Shown: positions 1-12,460 of the stretch, piece after piece
Position numbering within the stretch: position 1 is the stretch's first letter
Layout of the letters: each line of letters starts with the position of its first letter
Source: Delphinus delphis
Lineage: Eukaryota > Chordata > Mammalia > Artiodactyla > Delphinidae
Length of the DNA stretch: 64,000 nucleotides
Direction: 5' to 3'
Assembly: GCF_949987515.2 (NCBI RefSeq)
Contig: NC_082686.1
Coordinates: 50,258,911 to 50,322,910 of the forward strand
Notes under the pieces: model-generated
Told to the model about the DNA's origin: nothing
What the model saw: the letters and a program-made list of their open reading frames with translations, nothing else
The model's database searches: none
Made by a program: the position numbers and the translations under genes

Positions 1-1172
1 GTTCATCAGTGACATTGACCTGAAATTTTCTTTTTTTGTGGTATCTTTTTCTAGTTTTGGTATCAAGGTGATGGTGCCCTCATGGAATGAGTTTGGGAGT
101 GCTCCTTGCTCGGCAATATTTTGGAGTAGTTTCAGAAGGATAGCTGTTAGCTGTTCTCTAAATGTTTGATAGAATTCACCTGTGAAGCCATCTGTTCCTA
201 GACTTTTGTTTGTTGGGAATATTTAATCACAGTTTCAATTTCAGTACTTGTGAGTGGTCTGTTCTTATTTTCTATTTCTTCCTGGTTCAGTCTTGGGAGA
301 TTGCACCTTTCTAAGAATTTGTCCATTGCTTCTAGGTTGTCCATTTTATTGACATGGAGTTGAATGTCGTAGTCTCTTATGGTCCTTTGTATTTCTGTGC
401 TGTCTCTTTTAACTTCTCCTTTTTCATTTCTAATTTTACTGATTTGGGCCCTCTCCCTTTTTTTCTTGAAGGCTCTGGCTAAAGGTTTATCAATTTTGTT
501 TATCTTTTCAGAGAACCAGCTTTTAGTTTCATTTATCTTTTCTATTGTTTTCTTTGTCTTTATTTCATTTATTTCTGCTCTGACCTTTATGATTTCTTTC
601 CTTCTACTTACTCGGGTTCCATTTGTTCTTCTTACTCTAGTGCTTTATGTGTAATGTTAGGTTGTCTATTTGAGATTTTTCTTGTTTTCTGAAGTACGCT
701 TGTATTGCTGTAAACTTCCCTCTTAGAACTGCTTTTGCTGCCTTCCATAGGTTTTGGATTGCCCTGTTTCATTTTCATTTGTCTCTAGGCATTTTTTAAA
801 TTTCCTCATTGATTTCCTCAGTGGTCTATTGGTCGTTTAGTGGCATATTGTTTAGCCTCCACATGTTTGTGTTTTTTATAGTTTTTTTCTTGTATTTGCT
901 TTCTAATCTCATAGTGTTGTGGTTGGAAAAGATGCTTGATATAATTTAAATTTTCTTAAATGTACTAAGGTTTGCTTTGTGGCCCAGCATTTGATCTATC
1001 CAGGAAAATGTTCCATGTGTACATGAGAAGAATGTGTATTCTGCTTCTTTTAGATGGAATGCTCTATAGATTTCAGTTAAGTCCATCTGGCCTAATATGT
1101 CATTTATCGCCTGTGTTTCTGTATTGATTTTCTGTCTGGATGATCTTTCCATTGATGTAGATAAGATGTTAA
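1..1172 (-). mobile_element. LINE-1 fragment, ORF2 endonuclease to early RT region (copy 1)
   Basis: This is antisense L1 sequence, T-rich on the plus strand. It matches, in reversed order, the same stretch seen in the more complete L1 copies in this window. Read on the minus strand it runs from the C-terminal part of the ORF2 endonuclease (946-1152, with HGTF and a Trp-Ile-Asp in place of the usual Arg-Ile-Asp) into the linker before the reverse transcriptase. The 3' part lies left of the window. The right end stops abruptly near 1172 after the motif CCATTGATG, so the copy is 5' truncated there. Several stops and frameshifts show that it is dead. Its target-site duplication cannot be checked because the 3' end is outside the window. 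Confidence 0.9.
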
Positions 1173-3437
1173 CATAATATATTTTTTAAATCACTTTTCC
1201 AGGAAAAGGAAACAGAGGAATCTCCTGCAGTCTATAAGAATCCAGAGTAATATCACAAGTAATCCTCTGCTTCAAAATCTTTTATATTTCTGTATTTCTT
1301 AACAAAGTTGAAAATGCAGATATTCCCAAATTCTGACCTCAAAATTCCACTTAAGTAATTGATTTCTCTATTCCTCCATAGCATTCATACAGGCCAGCCA
1401 AACTTTTCTACTCACAATTCTTTGAAGTGACTCTCACCTACTTTTGAGGCCTTTTTATGCCACTCTTCCCCTATTTCTTCAAGAACCCCAACATGTCTTC
1501 TTCAAAGGCTAACTTAAATCCTAACATCTCTCATAAGGTATATCCAATTAAAAACACACGGAAGGCTCATTTGACATCACTTAGTTAGTGCAAACTTTTC
1601 TCTGTATATTTTAATATTACTGCTCCAACTACCACATATGATATAGAAGTACAGAGAGATTACTGAATTCATTCTCATAGACTACTTCTTCCCTACTCCC
1701 AACAGAACACAGCCAAGTGCTTAGTAAATGTATGTCATAAGATCAGTCAGATACTATCTCACCCCTAGTATGGTCTAGTTGCAGGATTAGATTGTAGAAT
1801 ATGTTTGCACAGCACATATTTGTTCAGCCCTCTGCAAGGCACTTGCTCAAACAATAGCTAGATTATTACTTGAGTTAGAGGCTACTTATTTTTGCTAATT
1901 TATAGCCAGGAAATGACTTGAATAACAGAATTGGCCTAACATTGCTCCAAATCCTTAGTAATTTATATTTGTTATGTTTAAGCAACATTATACATCTCAA
2001 CCAATCTCAGTGGATTAACATAGCAAATGTTTCTTTCTTAATCACATATTATTCATTGTATATGGCCAGAGTTTTCCTCCATCTAGTGAAAATATCAATA
2101 ACTCTTCTATTTCATGATGTTTCTATTTTAACACTTGTCCATAAGGCAGGGAAATATAGGAATAGAAGAGACACAGCAACTTTAATCTGCCTTGGCCAAA
2201 AGTGGCATATGTCATTTCTTTTCACAGTCTATTGGCCATTACTAGTGATAACACCCTAACATAACATCATAAGAGGATAAGAAATGTACAGGACACTTGG
2301 AATATTTGAGCACTGTTTTTATACCACACAATCTGAAATCAATCTGCTGTATTTTAAGCCTATTTATAATTAAGTAACAGTGCAAACTAATTCTAAGCAA
2401 GATCAGTTTTCTTCTGTCTCCTATCTCCTTACTTTTCCCATAAATATACCATGCTTCTTTTTTTGCTTTATTTAATATTTTACCCGCTCTGAATTTTTTA
2501 ATCCAAAATTATATCCCTTCTACTCATGGTTTATTTATTTCTAAAATGTACTTAAGCCCCATATCAATTACCTTACATTTACAACACATCCCCAGATACT
2601 TTTGAATTCATTAGTGCCCCTTTTCGAAATGTCTATAGCACATAAACCATAAAATTAAAAGTAAAGCACCTTATCCTTTCATACAAATACTATGTACAGG
2701 ACATCCTAAGGGATAAAAATGTGATCATAAGCAATACTATGTAGAGCAAATCATGTAAGAGGGCTTGGTCAATAAGTGAGATACCAGTAGTAGTTACTCT
2801 TGGTAGTAAGAAAAGAGACTCAAAATGGTAACTAACTTAGCTACATTAGATTATATTCAATATTATAGAAGTTTGAGGAAAGAATGTTATAATGATTTTG
2901 TGTGTGGGGGTGTGTTGGGGCTGGGGGATTCCTCCAAAATTCTAAATAAACAGAAATGGACAAAGGAATCAGATAAGGAGATCAAACTATTAATTGTATT
3001 AGTTGTAAGCCTGATACCAAAAGGAGACTAGATCTGCTGACACAAGCTGGCTGTCTAACACTCTCTGCACCCTTAATTAAACACACCTGCTCAGTAACAG
3101 GGAAATCTAAATGAATGCAGATATTTCTTTCATTTAGGGACCCCTAGTTACTGCAAAGGAGAGGAGAAGGAGTCTAAGTTAAGAGCAGGCCGTTCTTAAA
3201 GATAGAAAACTATAAAAGGCTTTGTCCAAAAGTTTTATTTCCTTTTCTCTCTTTAACAATCAATCAGGTAAATCACTTTTTCTCTCTTGGTGAGCATTCA
3301 GTAAAGGGTTGTGGAAAAAAGAGAGAATTTTCCTCCCCTCCAGAGAAAAGTAAAGGTGATGACTGAACATTTCCTCTTTCAATGGAAGACATAACTAGAT
3401 GGTGGAGCTGGAGTTGTTCTATAAATAAAATTTGGAG
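1173..3437. other. Unique AT-rich flank without a recognisable gene
   Basis: No gene is visible. Part of 1380-1560 has the pyrimidine-rich style of an old L2 fragment. The stretch 1935-2270 (cattgctcc to the TTGGCCATTACTAG motif) resembles a degraded ancient mammalian repeat that I cannot assign to a family. A 113-codon open frame at 1918-2259 falls inside that stretch; I see no domain in it and treat it as chance. The rest is plain unique sequence. Confidence 0.5.
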
Positions 3438-3506
3438 CAGAAGCAAGAAGAACTACAATCCTGAAGCCTGTGGAACAAAAACCACATTCACAGAAAGACA
3501 GACAAG

Positions 3507-4395
3507 ATGAAAAGGCAGAGGGCTATGTACCAGATGAAGGAACAAGATAAAACCCCAGAAAAACAATGAAATGAAGTGAAGATAGGCAACCTTCCAGAAA
3601 AAGAATTCAGAATAATGATAGTGAACATGATCCAAGACATCGGAAAAAGAATGGACGCAAAGATCAAGAAGATGCAAGAAATGTTTAACAAAGACCTAGA
3701 AGAATTAAAGAACAAACAAACAATACAATAACTGAAATGAAAACTACACAAGAAGGAATCAATAGCAGAATAACTGAGGCAGAAGAACGGATAAGTGACC
3801 TGGAAGACAGAATGGTGGAATTCACTGCTGTGGAACAGAATAAAGAAACAAGAATGAAAAGAAATGAAGACAGCCTAAGAGACCTCTGGGGTGACATGAA
3901 ACACAACAACATTCACATTATAGGGGTCCCAGAAGGAGAAGAGAGAGAGAAAGGACCTGAGAAAATATTTGAAGAGATTATAGTCGAAAACTTCCCTAAC
4001 ATAGGAAAGGAAATGGCCACCCAAGTCCAAGAAGCACAGTGAGTCCCATACAGGATAAACCCAAGGAGAAACACACCAAGACACAGTAATCAAATTGGCA
4101 AAAATTAAAGACAAAGAAAAATTATTGAAAGCAGCAAGGGAAAAATGAAAAATACAAGGGAACTCCCATAAGGTTGACAGTTGATGTCTCAGCAGAAACT
4201 CTACAATCCAGAAGGGAGTGACACAATATACTTAAACTGATGAAGGCGAAGAACCTACAACCAAGATTACTCTACCCATCAAAGATCTCATTCAGATTCG
4301 ATGGAGAAATCAAAAGCTCTACAGAAAAGCAAAAGCTAAGAGGATACAGCACAACCAGACAAGCTTTGCAACAAATTCTAAAGGAACTTCTCTAG
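3507..4395 (+). pseudogene. L1 ORF1 (RNA-binding chaperone) pseudogene, copy 2
   Basis: ORF1p is the trimeric RNA-binding protein that coats L1 RNA. The start ATG at 3507 encodes MKRQRAMYQMKEQDKTPEKQ and is followed at once by a TGA at 3567, codon 21. The longest surviving piece (3737-4042) shows the coiled-coil register ITEAEERISDLEDRM and then the start of the RRM with IHIIGVPEGEE. It ends at a TGA in the sequence EAQ-stop-VPYRIN, probably an Arg codon lost by CpG decay. The C-terminal domain follows in fragments to the natural stop TAG at 4393-4395. The span of 889 nt is not a multiple of three, so at least one indel is present. The usual length in this L1 group, judged from copies 4 and 6, is 297 codons including the stop. 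Confidence 0.85.
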
Positions 4396-4791
4396 GTAGA
4401 AATGAAAATGTCACAACTAAAAACAAGAAAAGTCTGAATGGAAAAGCTTACCAGTAAAGGCAAACATAAAGTAAAAGTAAGATATCATCCAAACACAAAT
4501 ATCTTATCAACAAGCAATCATAAGAAGACAAGAGTAAAAATGCAGAATATTGGAAATGCGTTTGAAATTAAAAGCTCATCAAGTTAAAACAATCTTGTAT
4601 ATATACAGACTGCTATGTCAAAACCTCATGGTAACAGAAAACCAAAACCCTTCAACAGATACAAACACAAAAAAAGAATAAGGAATCCAAACACAACATT
4701 AAAGTTAGTCATCAAATCACAAGAGAAGAGAACAAAAGAGGAAGGTAAGAAAAAAAGACCTACAAAAACTAATCAAAAACAACAAAATTGC

Positions 4792-7700
4792 AGTAAGAAC
4801 ATACATATCTGTAATTACCTTAAATGTAAATGGATTAAATGCTCCAACAAAAAGACATAGACTGGGTGAATGGATACAAAAACAAGACCCATATATACGC
4901 TGTCTACAAGAGACCAACTTCAGACCTAGGGACACATACAGACTGAAAGTGAGGGGATGGAAAAACATATTCCATGCAAATGGAAATCAAAAGAAAGCTG
5001 GAGTAGCAATTCTCATATAAGACAAAATAGACTTTGAAATAAAGAAGGTAACAAGAGACAAGGAAGAACACTACATAATGATCAAGGGATCAATCCAAGA
5101 AGAAGATATAACAATTATAAATATATATGCACCCAACATAGGAGCACCTCAGTACATAAGGCAACTGCTAACAGCTATAAAAGAGGAAATCAACAGTAAC
5201 ACAATAATAGTGGGGGACTTTAATACCTCACTTATAAAAATGGACAGATCATACAAAATGAAAATAAATAAGGAAACAGAAGCTTTAAATGACAAAATAG
5301 ACCAGATAGATTTAATTGATACTTATAGGACATTCCATCCAAAAACAGATTACCCTTTCTTCTCAAGTGCACATGGAACATTCTACAGGATAGACCACAT
5401 CTTGGGTCACAAATCAAGCCTCAGTAAATTTAAGAAAATTGAAATCATATCAAGCATCTTTTCTGACCACAACGCTATGAGATTAGAAATGAATTACAGG
5501 GAAAAAAACATAAAAAACACAAACACATGGAGGCTAAACAATACGTTACTAAATAACCAAGACATCACTGAAGAAACCTAAGACAAAATCAAAAAATATC
5601 TAGAGACAAATGACAATGAAAACACGACGATCCAAAACCTATGGGATGCAGCAAAAGCAGTTCTAAGCGGGAAGTTTATAGCTATACAAGCCTACCTCAG
5701 GAAACAAGAAAAATCTCAAATAAACAACCTAACCTTATACCTGAGGAACTAGAGAAAGAAGAACAAACAAAGCCCAAAGTTAGCAGAAGAAAAGAAATCA
5801 TAAAGGTCAGATCAGAAATAAATGAAATAGAAACATAGAAAACAATAGCAAAGATCAATAAAACTAAAAGCTGGTTCTTTGAGAAGATAAACAAAATTGA
5901 TAAACCATTAGCCAGATTCATCAAAGAAAAGAGGGAGAGGACTCAAATCAATAAAATTAGAAAATAAAAAGGAGAAGTTACAACAGACACTGTAGAAATA
6001 GAAAGCATCCTAAGAGACTACTACAAGCAACTCTATGCCAATAAAATGGACAACCTGGAAGAAATGGACAAATTCGTAGAAAGGTATAACCTTCCAAGAC
6101 TGAACCAGGAAGAAACAGAAAATATGAACAGACCAATCACAAGTAATGAAATTGAAACTGTGATTAAAAATCTTCCAACAGGGCTTCCCTAGTGGTGCAG
6201 TGGTTGAGAGTCCGCCTGCCGATGCAGGGGACGTGGGTTCGTGCCCTGGTCCAGGAAGATCCCACATGCTGCGGAGCAGCTGGGCCCGTGAGCCATGGCC
6301 ACTGAGCCTGTGCGTCTGGAGCCTGTGCTCCGCAACGGGAGAAGCCACAACAGCGAGAGGCCCGTGTACTACAAAAAAAAAAAAAAAAAAAAATCTTCCA
6401 ACAAACAAAAGTCCAGGACCAGATGGCTTCACAGGTGAATTCTATCAAACATTTAGAGAAGAGCTAACACCCATCCTTCTCAAACTCTTAAAAAACTTGC
6501 AGAGGAAGGAACACTCCCAAACTCATTCTATGAGGCCACCATCACCCTGATACCAAAACCAGGCAAAGATACTACAAAAAAAGAAAATTACAGACCAATA
6601 ACACTGATGAATATAGATGCAAAAATCCTCAACAGAATGCTAACAAACAGAATCCAACTACACATTAAAAGGATCATACACCATGATCAAGTGGGATTTA
6701 TCCCAGGGATGCAAGGATTCTTCAATATATGCAAATCAATCAATGTGATACACCACATTAACAAACTGAAGAATAAAAGCAATATGATCATCTCAATAGA
6801 TGCAGAAAAAGCTTTTGACAAAATTCAACACACATTTATGATAAAAACTCTCTAGAAAGTGGGCATAGAGGGAACCTACCTCAACATAATAAAGGTCATA
6901 TATGACAAACCCACAGCAAGCATCATTCTCAATGGTGAAAAACTGAAAGTATTTCCTTTAAGATCAGGAACAAGACATGGATGTCCACTCTCACCACTAT
7001 TATTCAACATAGTTTTGTAAGTCCTAGCCACGGCAATCAGAGAAGAAAAAGAAATAAAAGGAATACAAATCAGAAAAGAAGAAGTAAAACTGTTACTGTT
7101 TGCAGATGACATGACATGATACTATACATACAGAATCCTAAAGATACCACCAGAAAACTACTAGAGCTAATCAATGAATTTGGTAAAGTTGCAGGATACA
7201 AAATTAATGCACAGAAATCTCTTGCATCCTTATACACTGATGATGAAAAATCTGAAAGAAAATTAAGGAAACACTCCCATTTACCATTGCAACAAAAAGA
7301 GTAAAATACCTAGGAATAAACCTACCTAGGGAGACAAAATACCTGTATGCAGAAAACTATAAGACACTGATGAAAGAAATTAAAATTGATACCAACAGAT
7401 GGAGAGATATACCATGTTCTTGGATTGGAAGAATCAATATTGTGAAAATGACTCTACTACCTAAAGCAATCTACAGATTCAATGCAATCCCTGTCAAATT
7501 ACCAATGGCATTTTTTACAGAACTAGAACTAAAAATCTTAATATTTGTATGGAGACACAAAAGACCCCGAATAGCCAAAGCAGTCTTGAGAGAAAAAACA
7601 GAGCTGGAGGAATCAGACTCCCTGACTTCAGACTATACCAGAAAGCTACAGTAATCAAGACAATATGGTACTGACACAAAAATAGAAACATAGATCAATG

Positions 7701-8806
7701 GAACAAGATAGAAAACCCAGAGATTAACTCACACATCTATGGTCAACTAATCTATGACAAAGGAGGCAAGGATATACAATGGAGAAAAGACAGTCTCTTC
7801 AATAAGTGGTGCTGGGATAACTGGACAGCTACATGTAAAAGAATGAAATTAGAAGACTCCCTAACACCAAACACAAAAATAAACTCAAAATGGATTAGAG
7901 ACCTAAATGTAAGATGGAACACTATAAAACTCATAGAGGAAAACATAGGAAGAACACTCTTTGACATAAATCACAGCAAGATCTTTTTTGATCCACCTCC
8001 TTTAGTAATGGAAATAAAAACAAAAGGGACCTAATGAAACGTCAAAGCTTATGCACAGCAAAGGAAACCATAAATAAGACGAAAAGACAACCCTCAGAAT
8101 GGGAGAAAATATTTGCAAACATATCAACGGACAAAGGATTAATCTCCAAAATATATAAACAGCTCATGCACCTCAATATTAAAGAAACAAACAACCCAAT
8201 TAAAAAATGGGCAGAAGACCTAAATAGACATTTCTCCAAAGAAGACATACAAATGGCCAAGAATTACATGAAAAGCTGCTCAATATCACTAATTATTAGA
8301 GAAATGCAAATCAAAGCTACAATGAGGTATCACCTCACACCAGTTATAATGGGTTTCATCAGAAAATCTACAAACGGAGAAGGTGTGGAGAAAAGGGAAC
8401 CATCTTGCACTGTTGGTGGGAATGTAAATTGATACAGCCACTTTGGAGAACAGTATGGATGTTCCTTAATAAACTAAAAATAGAATTACCATAGGACCCA
8501 GCATTCCCACTACTGGGCATATACTCAGAGAAAACCATAATTCAAAAAGATAACATGCACCTCAATGTTCATTGCAGCACTATTTACAATAGCCAGGTCA
8601 TGGAAGCAACTTAAATCCCCATCAACATACGAATGGATAAAGAAGTGTGGTACATATATACAATGGAATATTACTCGGCCATGAAAAGGAACGAAATTGG
8701 GTCATTTCTTGAGATGTGGATGCATCTAGAGACTGTCATACAGAGTGAAGTAAGTCAGAAAGAGAAAAACAAATATCGTATATTAATGCATGTATGTGGA
8801 ACCTAG
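4792..8806 (+). pseudogene. L1 ORF2 (endonuclease-reverse transcriptase) pseudogene, copy 2
   Basis: ORF2p nicks target DNA and reverse transcribes L1 RNA at the nick. The start is approximate because no clear ATG remains. The best piece, 5078-5581, keeps endonuclease landmarks in order: IYAPN, GDFN, HGTF with RID, and SDH. The reverse transcriptase follows ([24 protein letters not shown]). Its FADD active-site motif lies at 7099-7110 and is followed directly by a 5 bp duplication (ATGAC twice, 7106-7115) that shifts the frame. The C-terminal domain ends at TAG 8804-8806. A CHR SINE at 6181-6388 interrupts the frame between endonuclease and RT. Many stops; no product is possible. Confidence 0.88.
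6181..6388 (+). mobile_element. CHR-type tRNA-derived SINE nested in L1 copy 2
   Basis: The SINE starts at GGGCTTCCCTAGTGGTGCAG, with an A-box-like TGGTGCAGTGG and a B-box-like GGTTCGTGCCC, the internal RNA polymerase III promoter parts of the tRNA-derived head. It ends in a pure A tail at 6373-6393. Target-site duplications are perfect: AAAAATCTTCCAACA at 6166-6180 and 6389-6403. It is inserted in the same sense as the host L1. Many CpG sites have decayed to TG or CA. Confidence 0.95.
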
Positions 8807-9041
8807 AAAAATGGTACAGATGAACCTGTTTGCATGGTAGAAGTTGAGACACAAATGTAGAGAACAAACATATGGACACCAAGGGGGAAAAGCCACAGGG
8901 GGTTGGGGATGGTGATGTGATGAATTGGGCGATTGGGATTGACATATTTACACTGATGTGTATAAAATTGATGAGTAATAAGAACCTACTGTATAAAAAA
9001 GTAAATAAATTAAAATTCAAAAATAAAAAAAAAGTTTGGAG

Positions 9042-11038
9042 GAATGTGCATTTCTTGGTCATTGCTGTAGAGGCTGAGAGATAAAGTCAGTGCTTGAGCA
9101 GCAAGACTTTGTTGGAATATTTTCTTCATGAGGGTAGATTTTTGTCTTGTTACCCAAAATTCATGTCTGACTTCTTCATTTGTTTTCCATGAGCTCTTTT
9201 CCTACAAACACCATAATTCCACTAAAAAAAAAATAATTGAGTCACACATTTGAATTTGCTTCTCCAAGAGTCCTACATCAGGATAAGGCTCAATTGATGA
9301 TGAGTCAGTTGATCTATGTTTCTGTCTCATTCTCACCCCATATTCTCTTTTCTAGTCATTTATTAAGGCCTGCCAGTTTTCCCTCATGGAGTTTTACATA
9401 ACTGTCCTTTACTCTCTTCCAGACCAACCCTCTTCTACTTTAATAAAAGCCACCATCAGATCATCCCAAGGCTATTGCAATTATCTGCTAATTGAACTCC
9501 CTCCTTCTAGACTCTTGGTAATACAATCCATTGCATAATGCATTGCCTGATTAATCTTCCTAAAATGTATTTTGTTCATGTCAGACCCTGCTTGAAAAAT
9601 CTGCACACATCTTTGTAAAACAAAAGTCTAATTCTTGAGCCCCAAATTTAAAACACTCACAAGTTGGCTGCTACTTCTTTTCATTCAAAACCTATATACT
9701 GAGAGCCTGGTACATTAATTAAACCTGAGTACTTTCATTTCCTTCTTTTTTTTTATTAATTTAAAAATTAAATTAATAGGTTATTGCAGTTCAGTCTATA
9801 CCTTAAAAATGTGTCGGCTTTGGTCCTTAGGTTCATTCATAGAATCCCATAAAGGTGATTTTCTAAGTGAAAAGTGAATATGCAGAAGTTTAGGCCTCCT
9901 ACATCATTAAGGCTCATTAGTACAACACAACTTCATAAAATTAATACTTTTAAAAATATTTATTGCATGTAATGGGAGAATGACCTATACCTTCAATTTC
10001 CTCATGTTTTCTGATTATGTGTTGATGAAAATACAATAAGTAATGCTAAGTAAGAATCATTTATCTATACAATCTAACCATTGTTTTCTTTTGTTAACAG
10101 AATCAGAATCTTTAGAAATATGAATATTCTTTCATTTTTCATTACTAAAAATTACCATAAACATTAAAAATACAACAGTCCTTGGAATCAATGGACACTT
10201 AGCCATGGGAAGAAATATGCAAAAAATAATGACAGCCAAATCTACGGTTTTTTAAATAAAAAATAATTTAGAGAAACAATATAGGAAAACTGTTGCAATT
10301 CATTCGGATATACTTTTAAAGTTTTTCTTTTGATTAGGCAAATTAAACTTCCTGTGAGAATGCATTTCTTTGAGTTCACTAGCAGAAATTACTGCTTGTA
10401 TTAAACAAGATAGCATTGAAAGAGATTTTTCTTCTCATTAGAGTGAGTTTTCTATTAAGACCATTTCAGTCTTTCTGCAAGTGACAAGAGAGGATGCTTT
10501 CACATGAAGCTGACTGCAATTTCCTGTATGCTGTGATCTCTCACCTCTAGACATGGCCAAGTCAGGAAAGGAGATGCTCAGCATGTTCAGAGTCATGCTG
10601 CTCTGAAGATATATGCCCGTGGCTTCTTGCACACACCATACATACATGTACATAGGCCAAGGGCATTTTGACAGCTGCTTTCCAAAGCTGGAGAGCAGGA
10701 ATGCATGCTTCAGGTAATAGCCAACAGACTCCAACTTCATCTGGGTTTCAGTCTATTTTCAGTGAATAATTGGGTTTGAGGGCAGAGTCCGTGCAGGATG
10801 TGTTCCTCCCTTTTGTGATCCAAAGGGCACACATGTCCACTAGTTCCACACTTAAAGGTAGGGAAATAGGATAAATTTTAAAATTAAACTGAATTAAATG
10901 TAAATGTTTTACATTTAAATAGGTACATGACTAGCATTCTAATTATTTGTCCTGGGCAGAAGTAGTATCTTATTTTATTATTGTTATTTTAATTATTTTA
11001 TGGTTGTGTATATGAACAATTAAAAAACGTTGATTAGA
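9042..11038. other. Unique sequence with an old L2 piece
   Basis: Apart from the L2 fragment listed separately, this stretch is AT-rich unique DNA. I see no gene. A 100-codon antisense open frame at 10438-10740 has no recognisable domain. Confidence 0.5.
9440..9720 (+). mobile_element. L2 LINE fragment
   Basis: The order of motifs follows the 3' half of mammalian L2: GCTATTGCAATTATCTGCTAA, then TTGAACTCCCTCC, then TTAATCTTCCTAAAATG, then CATGTCAGACCCTGCTTGA. The copy is strongly diverged, as expected for an element that predates the placental radiation. The borders are approximate. Confidence 0.65.
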
Positions 11039-11050
11039 AAACAACATACA

Positions 11051-11181
11051 GGGATTTCCCTGATGGTCCAGTGGTTAGGACTCCACACTCCCACTGAAGA
11101 GGACACGGGTTCGATCCCTGGTTGGGGAACTAAGATCCCACAGGCTGCATGGTGCAGCCAAAATAATTTAAAAAAAAAAGG
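11051..11181 (+). mobile_element. Short CHR/tRNA-derived SINE (older subfamily)
   Basis: The head GGGATTTCCCTGATGGTCCA and the B-box GGGTTCGATCCCTGG mark a tRNA-derived SINE of the cetartiodactyl CHR group. The tail is A-rich at 11161-11180. The target site AAACAACATACA is present on both sides, at 11039-11050 and 11182-11193. It differs clearly from the roughly 200 bp CHR form in the rest of the window: it is only about 130 bp and lacks the middle segment. Confidence 0.93.
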
Positions 11182-11519
11182 AAACAACATACATTGATTA
11201 AAAGTAAAACCTTGAACAGAACTGTAGTAATTGTAATCACTACTTTTGCATTGGTTTCTAAATTATTTCTGGATACCCCTGGGCTCCTTAGAAAAATTGT
11301 AAGAGAGGTATCCTTCCTTGAGATGTTCTTCACCCCTACTTTGATTACATGTGGAAATATAAATCTCTACTATTCACAACTCTTTCCTTTTCCTTGTATC
11401 TCTTCTAAAGTCCTTATTCTCCTATATGTGATGCTATGTAATAGTTACATTACTCCCTGGTACTAATAAATATCAAGAAACCCAGCTAGGAAACATCAAG
11501 TCATCTTTTACTTCTCCAT

Positions 11520-11800
11520 TTCCTGTGTCCTGTGCCATCAGATCATTTTCCCATTTTCATAATCTACCAGTGAGATGGCTCAAGTATCTATCAAATCACA
11601 TTTTGTTCCTGTTTCCCATTCCTAATGTTACTGCACTTATTTGGGCTGACATTACTTCTTACTTGTATGACTGTGATCACTTTCTAACCAGTTACTCAAC
11701 CATAATCTCTCAAGTTTTGTTGTCAGAGCTCTCTCTCCAAAGTGCTGGTTTGGTGCTTGGTTATATTATTCTGTGCTCAAAAACCTTTCCTTCGGCTAGA
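11520..11800 (+). mobile_element. Probable L2 LINE fragment
   Basis: The pattern GATCACTTTCTAACCAGTTAC, then a CCA-rich stretch and then TGCTCAAAAACCTTTCC resembles the L2 3' half, but it is weak and the borders are uncertain. Confidence 0.4.
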
Positions 11801-11804
11801 AAAT

Positions 11805-12095
11805 TAAAAATACTAACAGTTAAGGCAGATAAAAATGCCCCCTCTCCTCATGGAACTGGCATTCATTTGATGAGAAAGTTTTATGAAAATAAGAGTCATA
11901 ATAGACATATTCAAGATATCCTAAGAATTATTTTTTGCCCAGAGAAGTTAAGAAATACTATTGATAGAAAATGTGATATTTGATCTTGGCCTTAAAGAAT
12001 GACTAGAAGTTCAGGCATAATTGGAGCATCAGGAGAGCAAAAGAATATTCCAGGTGTGGAGAAATCGTATGAGCAAAGGCAAAATTATTTCAAAG
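11805..12095 (-). mobile_element. L2 LINE fragment, 3' region
   Basis: Read on the plus strand this is the reverse complement of the L2 3' region: CTCATGGAACTGGCATTC, later GATCTTGGCCTTAAAGAATG, then AATATTCCAGGTGTGGAGA and ATGAGCAAAGGC. The divergence is high. Confidence 0.55.
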
Positions 12096-12315
12096 TATAG
12101 TATGTGTTTTGGGAATAATATTTACATTGGTATGCATAGAGCTATGTTTCCCAAAATATGTTTCAAGGAATATTAGTCCTTAAAACATCCCATGAGAATA
12201 AATGGGAGGCTGGTGACATCCATGGCTAGCTTAGTCTATGAAATGCAGCAACTTATGTTTGTTTGTTTTGAAACTAATAGTGAGTTAACACATTAAAGGC
12301 TCTGAAAGGTATTTT

Positions 12316-12450
12316 TTCATTATTTTTATTGGAGTATAGTTGATTTAGTGTTGTGTTAGTTTCAGGTGTACAGCAAAGTGAATCAGTTATACATACACGT
12401 ATATCAACTCTTTTTTTAGATTCTTTTCCCATGTAGGCCATTACAGAGTA
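12316..12450 (-). mobile_element. LINE-1 3' end fragment, severely 5' truncated (copy 3)
   Basis: This matches the antisense L1 3' UTR motifs TATTGGAGTATAGTTGATTTA and CAGCAAAGTGAATCAGTTAT. Only about 135 bp of the 3' end was inserted. Imperfect target-site duplications flank it: TGAAAGGTATTTT at 12303-12315 and TGAAAGGTTTTTA starting at 12452. Its 3' UTR resembles that of copy 8 (AGTTGATT, then TTCAGGT) more than that of copies 4 to 6, which points to an older subfamily. Confidence 0.85.
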
Positions 12451-12460
12451 ATGAAAGGTT

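Larger units (their letters stand above)
3438..9030 (+). mobile_element. LINE-1, nearly complete, truncated just upstream of ORF1 (copy 2)
   Basis: This is the only long L1 in sense orientation in the window. It begins about 70 bp upstream of the ORF1 start, contains ORF1, the inter-ORF spacer, ORF2 and the 3' UTR, and ends in an A-rich tail at 9011-9030. Probable target-site duplications are AAAATTTGGAG at 3427-3437 and AAAGTTTGGAG at 9031-9041, one mismatch apart. A CHR SINE is inserted in ORF2 (6181-6388). The 3' UTR carries a G-rich stretch at 8882-8912. Both ORFs are broken by stops and indels, so the copy is old. Confidence 0.92.
11194..12302. other. Stretch of old L2 fragments and unique sequence
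   Basis: A 152-codon open frame at 11525-11983 runs through sequence that looks like L2 in one orientation and then the other. It is therefore treated as chance and not as a gene. Confidence 0.5.

Noticed and set aside
379..654. Hydrophobic open frames that look like small membrane proteins (also 5697-5924, 17876-18373, 20720-21331, 55569-56204 and others)
   Set aside because: They are the antisense of A-rich L1 sequence; the T-rich strand encodes Phe, Leu, Ile and Ser by composition.
11051..11181. tRNA gene suggested by A- and B-box-like motifs
   Set aside because: The motifs belong to the tRNA-derived head of a SINE; no cloverleaf with anticodon stem is kept, and target-site duplications show retroposition.
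11525..11983. 152-codon open frame on the plus strand
   Set aside because: It runs through two old L2-like fragments in opposite orientation and shows no domain.
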